Shown piece after piece: positions 6,295-13,239 of a stretch of 43,647 bases of DNA. Position 1 is the stretch's first letter, and the number at the start of each line of letters is the position of its first letter. The notes beneath the pieces were generated by a model, which was not told the origin of the DNA, made no database searches, and saw nothing but the letters and a program-made list of their open reading frames with translations. The translations under genes and the position numbers were made by a program. Where the stretch lies: the IMG/VR virus record IMGVR_UViG_3300020202_000118, positions 1-43,647 of that record; one strand, written 5' to 3'. Origin of the DNA: a virus.

Positions 6295-6606
6295 ATGAGT
6301 GAAATTGAACTAGGCGATTTAGTCAGAGACGTTGTAACTGGATTTGAGGGAATAGCTGTTTCGAAGCATATTTTTTTGACTGGTTGTAACCGCTGGGGTG
6401 TTCAACCCTTGCCAGAACCCGCCAAAAAGGGCGGCAAAATCACGTTTAAAGTTGATTCTACGGCCTTTGACGAGCCGCAGCTTGTAATCGTAGAAAAAGC
6501 AAAGGTGAAACTGCCTGAAGCGAAAACCGAACCCGCAGCTCCGGCGCACCGCAAAAAGGGTGGCCCGATAGATTTACCGAAAGAAAAAAGCATTGAGAGA
6601 AGGTAA
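6295..6606 (+). CDS. conserved phage protein with SH3-like fold
   Basis: 103 residues behind GGAGGCGGAGAGAGGA. The start GDLVRDVVTGFEGIAVSKH, then GCNRWGVQPLP and FDEPQLVIVE, is a pattern I recognise from many phage accessory proteins, which look like a small beta-barrel (KOW/SH3-like). The C-terminal 30 residues are Pro/Ala/Lys-rich and disordered. Role unknown. Confidence 0.75.
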   Translation: MSEIELGDLVRDVVTGFEGIAVSKHIFLTGCNRWGVQPLPEPAKKGGKITFKVDSTAFDEPQLVIVEKAKVKLPEAKTEPAAPAHRKKGGPIDLPKEKSIERR

Positions 6607-6636
6607 CCCCCCACGCAGCCAAAGGGAGATGTGAAG

Positions 6637-6954
6637 ATGTTTGAGGATCAGGAACATATAGGCGAAGAAGCGCTACACCATATCAGGACTATGTATCCTG
6701 GCCTTTGGGAAAAGTTTTCAGAATCAGCTAAGAAGTCTTTAAAGAATCATATCAATAACAGCTCAAACCTTGACATCCGCACCGCCTACGCCAAGGGACT
6801 CTTGAGGGCGGTTAGAATCTGCGGGGATCATTGCTGCGATAAGAATTGTGACATGGACGCTGGCGGCGGCTGCTATAAATGCGATTCGGTTTTAGCCAAG
6901 ACCATCCGCGCCGAAGCCGAGTCTTTAACCAAGACCCAAAGGGAGGAAGAGTGA
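6637..6954 (+). CDS. hypothetical protein, paralogue of the gene at 2342
   Basis: ATG 6637 sits eight bases after AAAGGGAG, which fits better than GTG 6631. 105 residues. The C-terminal half has AYAKGLLRAVRIC, four or more cysteines (CCDKNC, GGCYKC) and AKTIRAEAESL, matching in order the protein at 2342. The extra cysteines suggest a zinc site that the paralogue has partly lost. Confidence 0.7.
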   Translation: MFEDQEHIGEEALHHIRTMYPGLWEKFSESAKKSLKNHINNSSNLDIRTAYAKGLLRAVRICGDHCCDKNCDMDAGGGCYKCDSVLAKTIRAEAESLTKTQREEE

Positions 6955-7175
6955 GCGACGAGAAGAAGAGGTTTAAACGCTATATGGTTTGGGAGTCAGA
7001 GCAATATTATCCTGGTGGTGGCCTTCAAGACTTTGAGCATAGCTTTGATACGTTGGAAGAAGCAATCGCTTATATTAAAAATTGCAAAAAGGAAATGTAT
7101 TCTCCCTGGCGTGGAATCTTTGACCGCATTGAAGGCGTAGAGGTTGACCTTAACCCCACCGAGGCTGAGAAGTGA
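6951..7175 (+). CDS. hypothetical small protein
   Basis: GTG 6951 overlaps the previous stop, with GGGAGGAAGA just before. 74 residues, mixed charge, with FDTLEEAIAYIKNCKK and RGIFDRIEGVEV, giving a likely alpha/beta fold. Similar short phage proteins exist without known function. Confidence 0.7.
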   Translation: MSDEKKRFKRYMVWESEQYYPGGGLQDFEHSFDTLEEAIAYIKNCKKEMYSPWRGIFDRIEGVEVDLNPTEAEK

Positions 7176-7291
7176 ATAGCACCTGGAAGCAATGGCAATG
7201 CCCTAAATGCGGGCCGGTAAATTCTGGATACTTTGGGACTTGTTTAAAATGCGGAAGTTTACTTAAGCCGGTAGAGGCTGAGAAGGAGTGA
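7172..7291 (+). CDS. zinc-ribbon mini-protein
   Basis: GTG 7172 in a four-base overlap. 39 residues with CPKCGP and CLKCGS 15 residues apart: a complete four-cysteine zinc ribbon. Confidence 0.65.
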   Translation: MNSTWKQWQCPKCGPVNSGYFGTCLKCGSLLKPVEAEKE

Positions 7292-7293
7292 GG

Positions 7294-7443
7294 ATGGAAC
7301 AACGAATCGGAAGTTGCTCAATTTGCGGAAGTGACGTGGTTGGTTGGAGGGGTGTGTGGATGTCGGTAAATCCTCCCCCGCCTCCAAAATGCACTGGATG
7401 TGGGGCAAAACCGGCTGGCGATGTAATCCCAATGGTGAGGTGA
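7294..7443 (+). CDS. zinc-ribbon mini-protein
   Basis: ATG 7294 behind AAGGAGTGAGG. 49 residues with CSICGS and CTGCGA, a zinc ribbon with a Pro-rich loop between (NPPPPPK). Confidence 0.6.
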   Translation: MEQRIGSCSICGSDVVGWRGVWMSVNPPPPPKCTGCGAKPAGDVIPMVR

Positions 7444-7446
7444 GGC

Positions 7447-7602
7447 GTGAAGACGCTAAGAGAACTAATCGAATATCTTGAGGCTGGCATTGATCGGGCC
7501 GAATCTGACGATTGGTGTGTCCTGTCTTTAAACGTCAAAGACGCAAAGGAGCTTCTTCCCGGTCTTTGCGCTGCTCTTAACCCCGAGGCTCCCGATGCGT
7601 AA
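7447..7602 (+). CDS. hypothetical small helical protein
   Basis: GTG 7447 with GAGG upstream. 51 residues, LRELIEYLEAGIDRAE followed by VLSLNVKDAKELLPGLCAALN. The segment resembles parts of phage proteins that carry VxLxxxDAxxLL. Unknown role. Confidence 0.5.
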   Translation: MKTLRELIEYLEAGIDRAESDDWCVLSLNVKDAKELLPGLCAALNPEAPDA

Positions 7603-7711
7603 GAAGGCCACGGGCGGAAAAAGGCCTGTTTTTGAAGGTTTTTTGATGCAAGCGCTTGAACTAAATGGACTTAGCCATGGCCAGAAAGCCGAGGGTTTAA
7701 AAGATGCGTAA
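7595..7711 (+). CDS. hypothetical mini-protein
   Basis: 38 residues; ATG 7595 overlaps the end of the previous gene by eight bases and its own end overlaps the next gene by eight, a repeated ATGCGTAA junction. Basic N-terminus. Little else can be said. Confidence 0.45.
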   Translation: MRKKATGGKRPVFEGFLMQALELNGLSHGQKAEGLKDA

Positions 7712-7850
7712 GCGGGTGCGGACTAAAAGAGTCGAGTCAAGAAAATTTCAGGTAGAAATTAAGGACGGTAAGGTTAAGACGTTTCGGTATCTGTGTCCGT
7801 ATTGTGAGCAACCCTACCCCTTTAAAAGTCGCCATAGGAAACCCCGTTGA
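7704..7850 (+). CDS. basic zinc-binding mini-protein
   Basis: 48 residues from the second ATGCGTAA junction. Arg/Lys-rich (KRVRTKRVESRKF), then CPYC and a terminal SRHRKPR, so probably a nucleic-acid-binding finger. Confidence 0.5.
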   Translation: MRKRVRTKRVESRKFQVEIKDGKVKTFRYLCPYCEQPYPFKSRHRKPR

Positions 7851-8008
7851 CCCCCCTCACCCGCCGCTACAGATGCCGGTCCTGCCGGAAGGAGTTTACG
7901 TTTAAGAGCTTTCACCCGCTGAAAGACTGCCCGAGGCCGGATTGCTTTGGAATGCTCGACATTATCGAGGTCTTGATGGGTGATAGTCAGGTATCAAAAC
8001 ATGAATAA
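7847..8008 (+). CDS. zinc-ribbon mini-protein
   Basis: TTG 7847 overlaps the previous stop. 53 residues with CRSC and CPRPDC, a four-cysteine site, then an acidic helix (MLDIIEVLMGD). The rare start codon lowers confidence; coupling to the gene before supports it. Confidence 0.45.
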   Translation: MTPLTRRYRCRSCRKEFTFKSFHPLKDCPRPDCFGMLDIIEVLMGDSQVSKHE

Positions 8009-8026
8009 AGTGGCTCATATTCAAAT

Positions 8027-8200
8027 ATGACGCGAGGAAATACCGTTTTAAGAGGACGAAAGTACGCTTTAGGACTCCTAATCTTAAAAGAAATCCTGCT
8101 TTTCGGGTTGGATCTTCTGCTTTTTGCACTTGTGACCGCAATCTATTACCTCCTATTTTTTATAAGCTATCTCTTTATCCCATCAAAGGTTATGCCATGA
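8027..8200 (+). CDS. putative membrane protein
   Basis: 57 residues from ATG 8027, no clear ribosome binding site. Strongly hydrophobic (LLLFALVTAIYYLLFFISYLF), probably two membrane helices. Another frame through the same DNA is also open and basic, so the real frame is uncertain. Confidence 0.4.
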   Translation: MTRGNTVLRGRKYALGLLILKEILLFGLDLLLFALVTAIYYLLFFISYLFIPSKVMP

Positions 8201-8400
8201 AAAAAGACTTTGGAATATGGTTTCTTATATTCTTAATGCTTTGGGTTGTCTGGATATGTTCAGTCGTAAACGACAGTTTCATGGAGGTAAAAGAGAAGTT
8301 CGAGAGAAGGGTCAATATGAGGATCACCGATTTCGTGTGGTATTTGGTGGAAAACAAAACCGTTCCGGAACAGGTAAGGGTGGCGTGTAGGAATCTATGA
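8197..8400 (+). CDS. small membrane protein
   Basis: 67 residues, ATGA overlap. MKKDFGIWFLIFLMLWVVW is a membrane anchor or uncleaved signal; the rest is a short charged domain with one Cys. Function unknown. Confidence 0.65.
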   Translation: MKKDFGIWFLIFLMLWVVWICSVVNDSFMEVKEKFERRVNMRITDFVWYLVENKTVPEQVRVACRNL

Positions 8401-8561
8401 CGGTCGCGCATTACAAGAGCCCTTTCTTTTTTGTTTGTGCGAATAAGTCCTGCGGCCGGCGCATGAACCAAAACATAAAATTGGGAGTCTCGCGTTACTG
8501 CAAGAAATGTAAAAAAAACATGAAAAAACGTTTGACGAGGAAAGCAATTCGCATAGATTAA
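8397..8561 (+). CDS. zinc-ribbon mini-protein, last of the train
   Basis: 54 residues, ATGA overlap. CANKSCGRRM and CKKCKKNMKKR form a zinc ribbon followed by a very basic tail. The promoter of the next transcription unit lies inside its 3' end. Confidence 0.65.
   Translation: MTVAHYKSPFFFVCANKSCGRRMNQNIKLGVSRYCKKCKKNMKKRLTRKAIRID
8532..8559 (+). promoter_or_regulatory. sigma70-type promoter for structured RNA
   Basis: TTGACG (8532-8537), a 16-base spacer and TAGATT (8554-8559) predict a start near 8566. The promoter sits in the 3' end of the previous gene, as expected for a new unit in compact DNA. Matches are 5 of 6 and 4 of 6. Confidence 0.5.
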
Positions 8562-8565
8562 GATC

Positions 8566-8706
8566 AAGTCAGCACAAGACTAAAATTTAAAACGCTCGAC
8601 TGTGCAGAGTTGAGCAGTGTTAGGGAGAATTCCCATAAATACTGTCTCTTCTGCACAAGAGACTTTAGCCCGTTCGTAGGTTAATCCCTATGGACGGGCT
8701 TTTTTT
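8566..8706 (+). ncRNA. structured leader or sRNA before the O-antigen operon
   Basis: About 140 nt without a gene. Hairpins: CAGTGTT-A-GGGA-GAAT-TCCC-ATA-AATACTG (8615-8644); GTCTCTT-CTGCAC-AAGAGAC (8644-8663); and the terminator. TGTGCAG at 8601-8607 is the exact complement of the loop of the second hairpin (CTGCACA 8651-8657), so a pseudoknot or alternative fold can form. The RNA would end in seven T directly before the ATG of the next gene, which has no ordinary ribosome binding site. It is either a free-standing sRNA or a riboswitch/attenuator-like leader. No known family recognised. Confidence 0.6.
8667..8706 (+). terminator. rho-independent terminator abutting a start codon
   Basis: AGCCCGT (8667-8673) pairs with ACGGGCT (8694-8700), with an inner TAGG/CCTA stem, followed by an unbroken run of seven T. 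The ATG of the next gene is at 8707, leaving no room for a binding site outside the hairpin. Confidence 0.75.
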
Positions 8707-9006
8707 ATGAAAAAAATCGCCGCGGCCGTCACCGTTTTGTTGTCGCTTATCGTTATTTACAACGTTGCTCTTTCGGTCCAGGCGAAAGTCATAGGGATTT
8801 TCAGCAACCTAGGGCTTTCATCGACTGATATAAGCGCCATGAGGAATTTTTTAGACCATTACGAGAAACGTCTAGAAGGCATGATGGGCGGGCCCTTGGA
8901 AGATATAGCCTATCTTGAGTTTCAAAAATTGCAGTATGAAAAAGAGATCATCGAAAAAGCCGAGAAGTTTGTAAGAAACCTTGAGAGCGTGAACCAAATT
9001 TCATGA
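8707..9006 (+). CDS. small exported or membrane-anchored protein
   Basis: 99 residues. MKKIAAAVTVLLSLIVIYNVALSVQA is a signal peptide or anchor, which fixes the start although no ribosome binding site precedes it. The mature part is helical with a coiled-coil-like end (EIIEKAEKFVRNLESV). It overlaps the O-antigen ligase-like gene by four bases and would be made with it, so it may be a periplasmic partner that modulates the host surface polysaccharide. No family recognised. Confidence 0.7.
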   Translation: MKKIAAAVTVLLSLIVIYNVALSVQAKVIGIFSNLGLSSTDISAMRNFLDHYEKRLEGMMGGPLEDIAYLEFQKLQYEKEIIEKAEKFVRNLESVNQIS

Positions 9007-10238
9007 GAATCCCACGGCTTGATTTGGTTTGTCTATTCCTTTTGTTTTCATCGTCATTTTATAGCGGCCTGCTTCAAAACTCGCTTATTCGGGAGCAGCA
9101 GCTTTTTGTCCTTTTGTTGGGCGTGGTGATTTTCGCGGCCGTCCACCACTTTAATAAAATCATCGGCTACGGGCTTCTTTATTGCGCGGCGCACCTAGCC
9201 TTATTCCAAGAGGCGGGATATGTAAACTCGATGTGCCAGGTCATGGCCCATGCCTTGATTTATCACTTCATCGCAAGTCATTACAAGGGCAATAAGTATC
9301 CCTGGGCATTGCTTGCGGTGCTGATTGTCAACGTGATCTTGGGCGCGCTCCAAATTTTAAAGCAGGATATTTACCTTCAGCTTGACCTTCAGCCGGCCGG
9401 CCTCCTAACGCTTCCGGTCTATATCGGGATATATGCCGCCATCGCAGCGCCCATTCTCTTTAGGATCCATCCTTTGACCCTGATACCCGTCTTGATTGGC
9501 CTATGGTTTTCAAGATCGAGCTTTAGTTTCGGGGCATTCGCCATTGCCATGACGTTTTACTTTTGGAAGACGAAAAGCAAACTCCTGATCCCGTTTTTAA
9601 TTGCCGGACTTATCGGGGGAGCTGCTTATGCGGGTTTTTACGACGCGCCGAGCGGGGAATGGGGCAGAAGAATAAAGATATGGCAGATGATCGGATCGCG
9701 TATTGCCGTGAACCCCTGGGGAGGATATGGGCTCGGGAGCTATAACTCGCGTATAAGATTTTGCGAATTAAGGGGCTTTGATAAAGAGGAATATTTCAAT
9801 TTTCGTGTAGTGCCCGAGAACGAAGAAGCGGTCTTTAAAAAACTGCGGAATTTCGCCGCGGAACTCTACGGAGAAACCGAAGCCAAAAAATTCGACACCG
9901 TAACCAATATGGCAGACGCAAGGTCATGGCTTCTTGAAAGGGGAACGTCTTTAAACGCCTGGCAAGACCCGCACAACGAATATCTCCTTGCTTGGTTTGA
10001 ATTGGGCCTTCCGTTTCTTTTGCTTATCTTTTGGTACCTTTATGACCTCTATAAGAGGTTCAGGATCCCTAGCCTTGAAAGCATTTCCCTTATGGCGTCC
10101 GCAATATCAATAGCCGTTGTATCCGTGGCGCACTTTCCTTTTGGGGTGGCGAGAATCAGTTTTTTATGTACGGCTATCCTTGCCATTTTGGACCGAAAAC
10201 TATCAATTACCGGAAACCGGAAAGGTGTGACGGCGTGA
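9003..10238 (+). CDS. O-antigen ligase/polymerase-like membrane protein (Wzy_C type)
   Basis: 411 residues with about ten membrane helices and one large periplasmic loop (about 245-330). The loop is bounded by the Wzy_C/WaaL signature: RRIKIW near 223, PWGGYGLGSY near 239-248 and DPHNEYLLAWFELGLPF with H324. The Arg and His residues are those needed by O-antigen ligases and Wzy polymerases, which transfer lipid-linked sugar chains at the outer face of the inner membrane. Phage copies, such as the D3 polymerase, alter the host O-antigen and block superinfection. Whether this one ligates or polymerises is unclear; fold assignment is good. Confidence 0.8.
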   Translation: MRIPRLDLVCLFLLFSSSFYSGLLQNSLIREQQLFVLLLGVVIFAAVHHFNKIIGYGLLYCAAHLALFQEAGYVNSMCQVMAHALIYHFIASHYKGNKYPWALLAVLIVNVILGALQILKQDIYLQLDLQPAGLLTLPVYIGIYAAIAAPILFRIHPLTLIPVLIGLWFSRSSFSFGAFAIAMTFYFWKTKSKLLIPFLIAGLIGGAAYAGFYDAPSGEWGRRIKIWQMIGSRIAVNPWGGYGLGSYNSRIRFCELRGFDKEEYFNFRVVPENEEAVFKKLRNFAAELYGETEAKKFDTVTNMADARSWLLERGTSLNAWQDPHNEYLLAWFELGLPFLLLIFWYLYDLYKRFRIPSLESISLMASAISIAVVSVAHFPFGVARISFLCTAILAILDRKLSITGNRKGVTA

Positions 10239-10678
10239 ATAGAAACGTAGAAAAATTTATTAGTTTATGGGTTGTGGTGATTTTGCTCGTTTTTATGGCG
10301 CATTTCCTAACCTCGGCAATGGGCGAGAAAATAAAGCAAGGAAGGCAAATTAAAATGCTCTCTGACTTGAGAGCGGAGAAGGCGGCTAAGTTTTCTCCGG
10401 AAGTAAAAGAGGCCATTAAATTTTTAGCCCAAACACCAGAAGGCGGGGAAAGGTTTTGGAGTATTGAACAGCCTGGCTTTGAAGAGATTCGGGTGCTGCT
10501 TGCGAAAATTAGCCCCTTAAGCAATGACAAAAATTCAAGACTCCGCGGGGTCTCAACAAAGCATGGAACTGTTTTTTACTGCCTTTCGGCTATCAACCAG
10601 AATACCGGAAAACCGGAGGATGAATACTTCGGCGCTGGATCGGTGGATTATCTCAGTCAAGAAGTGGGTTTGTCGTGA
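10235..10678 (+). CDS. single-pass membrane protein with extracytoplasmic domain
   Basis: GTG 10235 overlaps the stop of the O-antigen gene, so it is chosen over the in-frame ATG at 10166. 147 residues: one helix (FISLWVVVILLVFMAHFL), then about 110 soluble residues with Cys 126 and a GAGSVDYLSQEVG end. It is part of the same operon and may assist the O-antigen enzyme. No domain recognised. Confidence 0.65.
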   Translation: MNRNVEKFISLWVVVILLVFMAHFLTSAMGEKIKQGRQIKMLSDLRAEKAAKFSPEVKEAIKFLAQTPEGGERFWSIEQPGFEEIRVLLAKISPLSNDKNSRLRGVSTKHGTVFYCLSAINQNTGKPEDEYFGAGSVDYLSQEVGLS

Positions 10679-10797
10679 ACGGCAGAACCGCTAAAGCAAT
10701 CCGTCGAAAAGCCTTTTCCTTTTGGCTGAAGATCGGGAGGTCGGCCCCGTTACGTGCGATCTATAAGCGAATGAAGAAGATTTGGAAAGAAAAATGA
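10675..10797 (+). CDS. basic mini-protein
   Basis: GTG 10675 overlaps the previous stop. 40 residues with 14 Lys/Arg, amphipathic. Unknown; supported by tight spacing on both sides. Confidence 0.45.
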   Translation: MNGRTAKAIRRKAFSFWLKIGRSAPLRAIYKRMKKIWKEK

Positions 10798-11006
10798 GCA
10801 TCAAAAAAATAGTTGGAGCGATTCTGGTTTCGACTCCTTTCATACTGTGGTTGTGGTTATTTAAAATATCGCTTTTTGAAACATGGCGAGAAGCATTTAT
10901 AGCGATAATCGTAGCTGCTGTGATAGGAATTGCCCTTATTTCATTCCTGCATTTAACAATTGGCTTAGGCCTTCGGCTTTTAAGAGATGATCGAAATAGC
11001 CAGTAA
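10794..11006 (+). CDS. two-helix membrane protein
   Basis: ATG 10794 overlaps the preceding stop; the in-frame start at 10782 is less likely. 70 residues with two hydrophobic segments (VGAILVSTPFILWLWLF and FIAIIVAAVIGIALISFL) and a basic C-terminus. Last gene of the surface-modification operon; it overlaps the terminase small subunit by 20 bases. Confidence 0.65.
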   Translation: MSIKKIVGAILVSTPFILWLWLFKISLFETWREAFIAIIVAAVIGIALISFLHLTIGLGLRLLRDDRNSQ

Positions 11007-11526
11007 CGGAAACGGTCATCCAAAAAAAAGAAAGCTTCCCACCAAAAAGCAAGCGGCTCTTGTTAAAGCCCTTTCTGATCCTAACGTAAAGACGATTGCT
11101 GAAGCTGGGAAGATGGCCGGTTACAACACAAGGCAGCAAGCGCATGAGTCTTTACAATCCTTGACGGTACAGGAGTCTCTGAAAGGACTTATAAACGAAT
11201 TGAGGTCTTGCGGAATCGATCAAAAGCTTTATGCCAAGAAAGCAAAGGAAGGTTTGGATGCTGGGACGCCGGAAAAGCCAAATTTTAAAGAGCGCCGAGA
11301 GATGCTTGCTTTGTGTTTTAGGTTAGAAGGCTTTCTGAATCAAAAAGACGAAAAAAGCGATAGAGAAGCGCCGGCCCAAATACTGATCGTAAACTATGCA
11401 GATTCAAATCCCGGTCGAGGCATTCAAGCCTCTTCCTCCGGCCCTAACGGTTCTCAGGGACTCGTCAAGATTTCAGATGATTACCTGGCACCGAAGGGCA
11501 AGAAAAACAACTCTAACGGTCAATAA
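10987..11526 (+). CDS. terminase small subunit
   Basis: 179 residues. The N-terminal half has LPTKKQAALVKALSDPN, TIAEAGKMAGYNTRQQAHESL and a helical oligomerisation region with LRSCGIDQKLYAKKAKEGLDA, the plan of TerS proteins that recognise the packaging site with a helix-turn-helix and form a ring. The C-terminal 40 residues are Gly/Ser/Asn-rich and overlap the large subunit gene by 131 bases, so the tail is encoded in DNA that is also read in a second frame. Confidence 0.8.
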   Translation: MIEIASNGNGHPKKRKLPTKKQAALVKALSDPNVKTIAEAGKMAGYNTRQQAHESLQSLTVQESLKGLINELRSCGIDQKLYAKKAKEGLDAGTPEKPNFKERREMLALCFRLEGFLNQKDEKSDREAPAQILIVNYADSNPGRGIQASSSGPNGSQGLVKISDDYLAPKGKKNNSNGQ

Positions 11527-12751
11527 GCTTGTTTTGGAGGCTTGCCAGAGCCCCAAAAGAGTCTTCGCTTATATCGCCCCCACTTACAAACAAGCCAAGA
11601 GCATCGTTTGGCGTGACCCTAGGATGCTAAAGCAATATTGCCCCCGTGAGGTTCTTAAAAAAGACCCGAACGAAACAGAGCTTTATTGCCAGTTCTTCAA
11701 CGATGCGATTTTGCAAGTCTTAGGGGCGGACGATCCTGATTCTATCCGTGGTAAGGACTTTGCCGGGGTCGTGCTTGACGAGTTTGCGCTTATGAAGCCT
11801 GAGATATGGACGGAGATTCTTAGGCCGGTCCTTGCGGCAAACGGAGGCTGGGCTTGGTTCACGTTCACGCCAAAAGGCAGAAATCACGCTTATAAGCTTT
11901 GGCGGGATAGCGAGTCTTGGCCTGATTGGTCGAGGCATTTCTTATCTGCTGAGACAAGCGGGATCATCCCTTTGGAAGAATTAGAACAGGCAAGGCGTGA
12001 AATGTCCGAGGCCTTATATCGCCAGGAGTTCCTTTGCGAGTTTCTAGAGGGTGAAGGGACAGTCTTTCGGCGAGTTACGGACTGTGTTTTTGGTGATTTC
12101 AGAGATCCCGAGGAAGGGCATCAGTACATCGTTGGTTGCGACGTAGCAAGGACGCATGACTTTACGGTGATCTTTGTTTTGGACGTGACGGTTAGGCCTG
12201 TGCATGTGGTTCATTTCCAAAGGTTTAACCAGATTGATTGGGGATTCCAGAAGGAAAAAATAAGGTCGGTTTGCAAGAAATACAACGATGCATTCCTTTG
12301 GCTTGATTCAACGGGTGTAGGGGATGGCATCGAGCATGACTTACGAAAGGCCGGCGTGAGGGTTTGGGGATATAAGTTCACGAACCAGACCAAAAAAGAG
12401 TTGGTCGAATTTGCAGTTATCGCCATCGAACAAAAGCTTGTCACCTATCCTCATATTGAGCAGTTCATAAAAGAGACCCAGGACTTTACTTATGAGCTCT
12501 TACCAGGAGGATCGATCAGGTACGGAGCCCCGGAAGGGGAAAGCTATTTCGATGATTGCGTGATTGCCTTCGGCCTTGCCCTGCAGGGTGCGAAGCAGAT
12601 CATCTATAACCCTGAGAAGAAAAAAGAAGAGGATAGGCTCAAAGACTTACCGCTTAAGGATCAGGCCTTTTGGCAGCGCTGGAATGACGAAAGAGCACAA
12701 GAGAAGAGGCGAACCGGAATCCCTGGTCTTTTGGAGGATTTGGCAATATGA
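11396..12751 (+). CDS. terminase large subunit
   Basis: 451 residues. The ATPase has WHRRARKTT at 31-39 as Walker A (a deviant form in which the usual GGKT is ARKT), the Walker B VVLDEFA with D128-E129, and TFTPKGRNH as the coupling motif. The RNase H-like nuclease has D249 (GCDVARTHD), D304 (LDSTGVGD) and D386-D387 (YFDDCV). It packages DNA into the prohead and cuts it. ATG 11396 lies inside the small subunit gene; the residues from it are needed for a normal N-terminus, so the long overlap is probably real. Confidence 0.93.
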   Translation: MQIQIPVEAFKPLPPALTVLRDSSRFQMITWHRRARKTTLTVNKLVLEACQSPKRVFAYIAPTYKQAKSIVWRDPRMLKQYCPREVLKKDPNETELYCQFFNDAILQVLGADDPDSIRGKDFAGVVLDEFALMKPEIWTEILRPVLAANGGWAWFTFTPKGRNHAYKLWRDSESWPDWSRHFLSAETSGIIPLEELEQARREMSEALYRQEFLCEFLEGEGTVFRRVTDCVFGDFRDPEEGHQYIVGCDVARTHDFTVIFVLDVTVRPVHVVHFQRFNQIDWGFQKEKIRSVCKKYNDAFLWLDSTGVGDGIEHDLRKAGVRVWGYKFTNQTKKELVEFAVIAIEQKLVTYPHIEQFIKETQDFTYELLPGGSIRYGAPEGESYFDDCVIAFGLALQGAKQIIYNPEKKKEEDRLKDLPLKDQAFWQRWNDERAQEKRRTGIPGLLEDLAI

Positions 12752-12915
12752 ATAATCTGAAGCGTTATTTGCTTAGGCTTGCTTTTAAATCTAGAGTTTA
12801 CCCTATGCCAATTAGGCTGAAATTCGAGAACCGAAAAAGATATATTCGTTCTATCAGAATAGAAAAAATGAATAGTGAATTAGATGGTCTTTTATCAAGA
12901 CCGTACACATCATGA
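12748..12915 (+). CDS. basic mini-protein
   Basis: 55 residues, ATGA overlap with the terminase stop and the next start. Arg/Lys-rich (KFENRKRYIRSIRIEKM). No domain recognised. Confidence 0.5.
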   Translation: MNNLKRYLLRLAFKSRVYPMPIRLKFENRKRYIRSIRIEKMNSELDGLLSRPYTS

Positions 12916-13064
12916 GCCATACATTAAGCTTTTTATGTCCAAAGTGCGGGAATGCGGTTGCGTGGGTAGCGCCCAAAGGTGCAAGCGAAAATACCGTAAT
13001 AACGGCTGTTTGTAATGGCGTTAATCATAATGTCGAGTATGAGGGGTTAGTTATAAAAACATGA
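12912..13064 (+). CDS. zinc-site mini-protein
   Basis: 50 residues, ATGA overlap on both sides. CPKCGN near the N-terminus with a later C and H (VCNGVNHN) could bind zinc, as in finger proteins next to many terminases. Confidence 0.55.
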   Translation: MSHTLSFLCPKCGNAVAWVAPKGASENTVITAVCNGVNHNVEYEGLVIKT

Positions 13065-13210
13065 CCGAGAAAAGCCCTTTTCTTAAGTTTTGCCGGTTAT
13101 GTAAGAAAAAAAAGACTTTCGGACGGGTTTGTTGTCATTGCCGAAGGACTATAAATAGACTCGGAAGATTCACGGTCTCGGATTACAAAAAAATATCAAA
13201 AAATATTTGA
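13061..13210 (+). CDS. zinc-ribbon mini-protein
   Basis: 49 residues, ATGA overlap. CRLCKKK and CCHCRR form the metal site. The stop codon overlaps the -35 box of the late promoter. Confidence 0.55.
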   Translation: MTEKSPFLKFCRLCKKKKTFGRVCCHCRRTINRLGRFTVSDYKKISKNI

Positions 13211-13239
13211 CAGTGCATTAGTGTCGTTACACTAGCCTT
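13207..13239 (+). promoter_or_regulatory. late-gene promoter with palindromic operator
   Basis: A perfect TTGACA at 13207-13212 is followed by TACACT at 13228-13233 (15-base spacer). The spacer and -10 box are covered by the palindrome TAGTGT-CGTT-ACACTA (13219-13234), a probable repressor site. Transcription would start near 13240, the GTG of the next gene, giving a leaderless message. The capsid genes follow without another obvious promoter. Confidence 0.55.
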
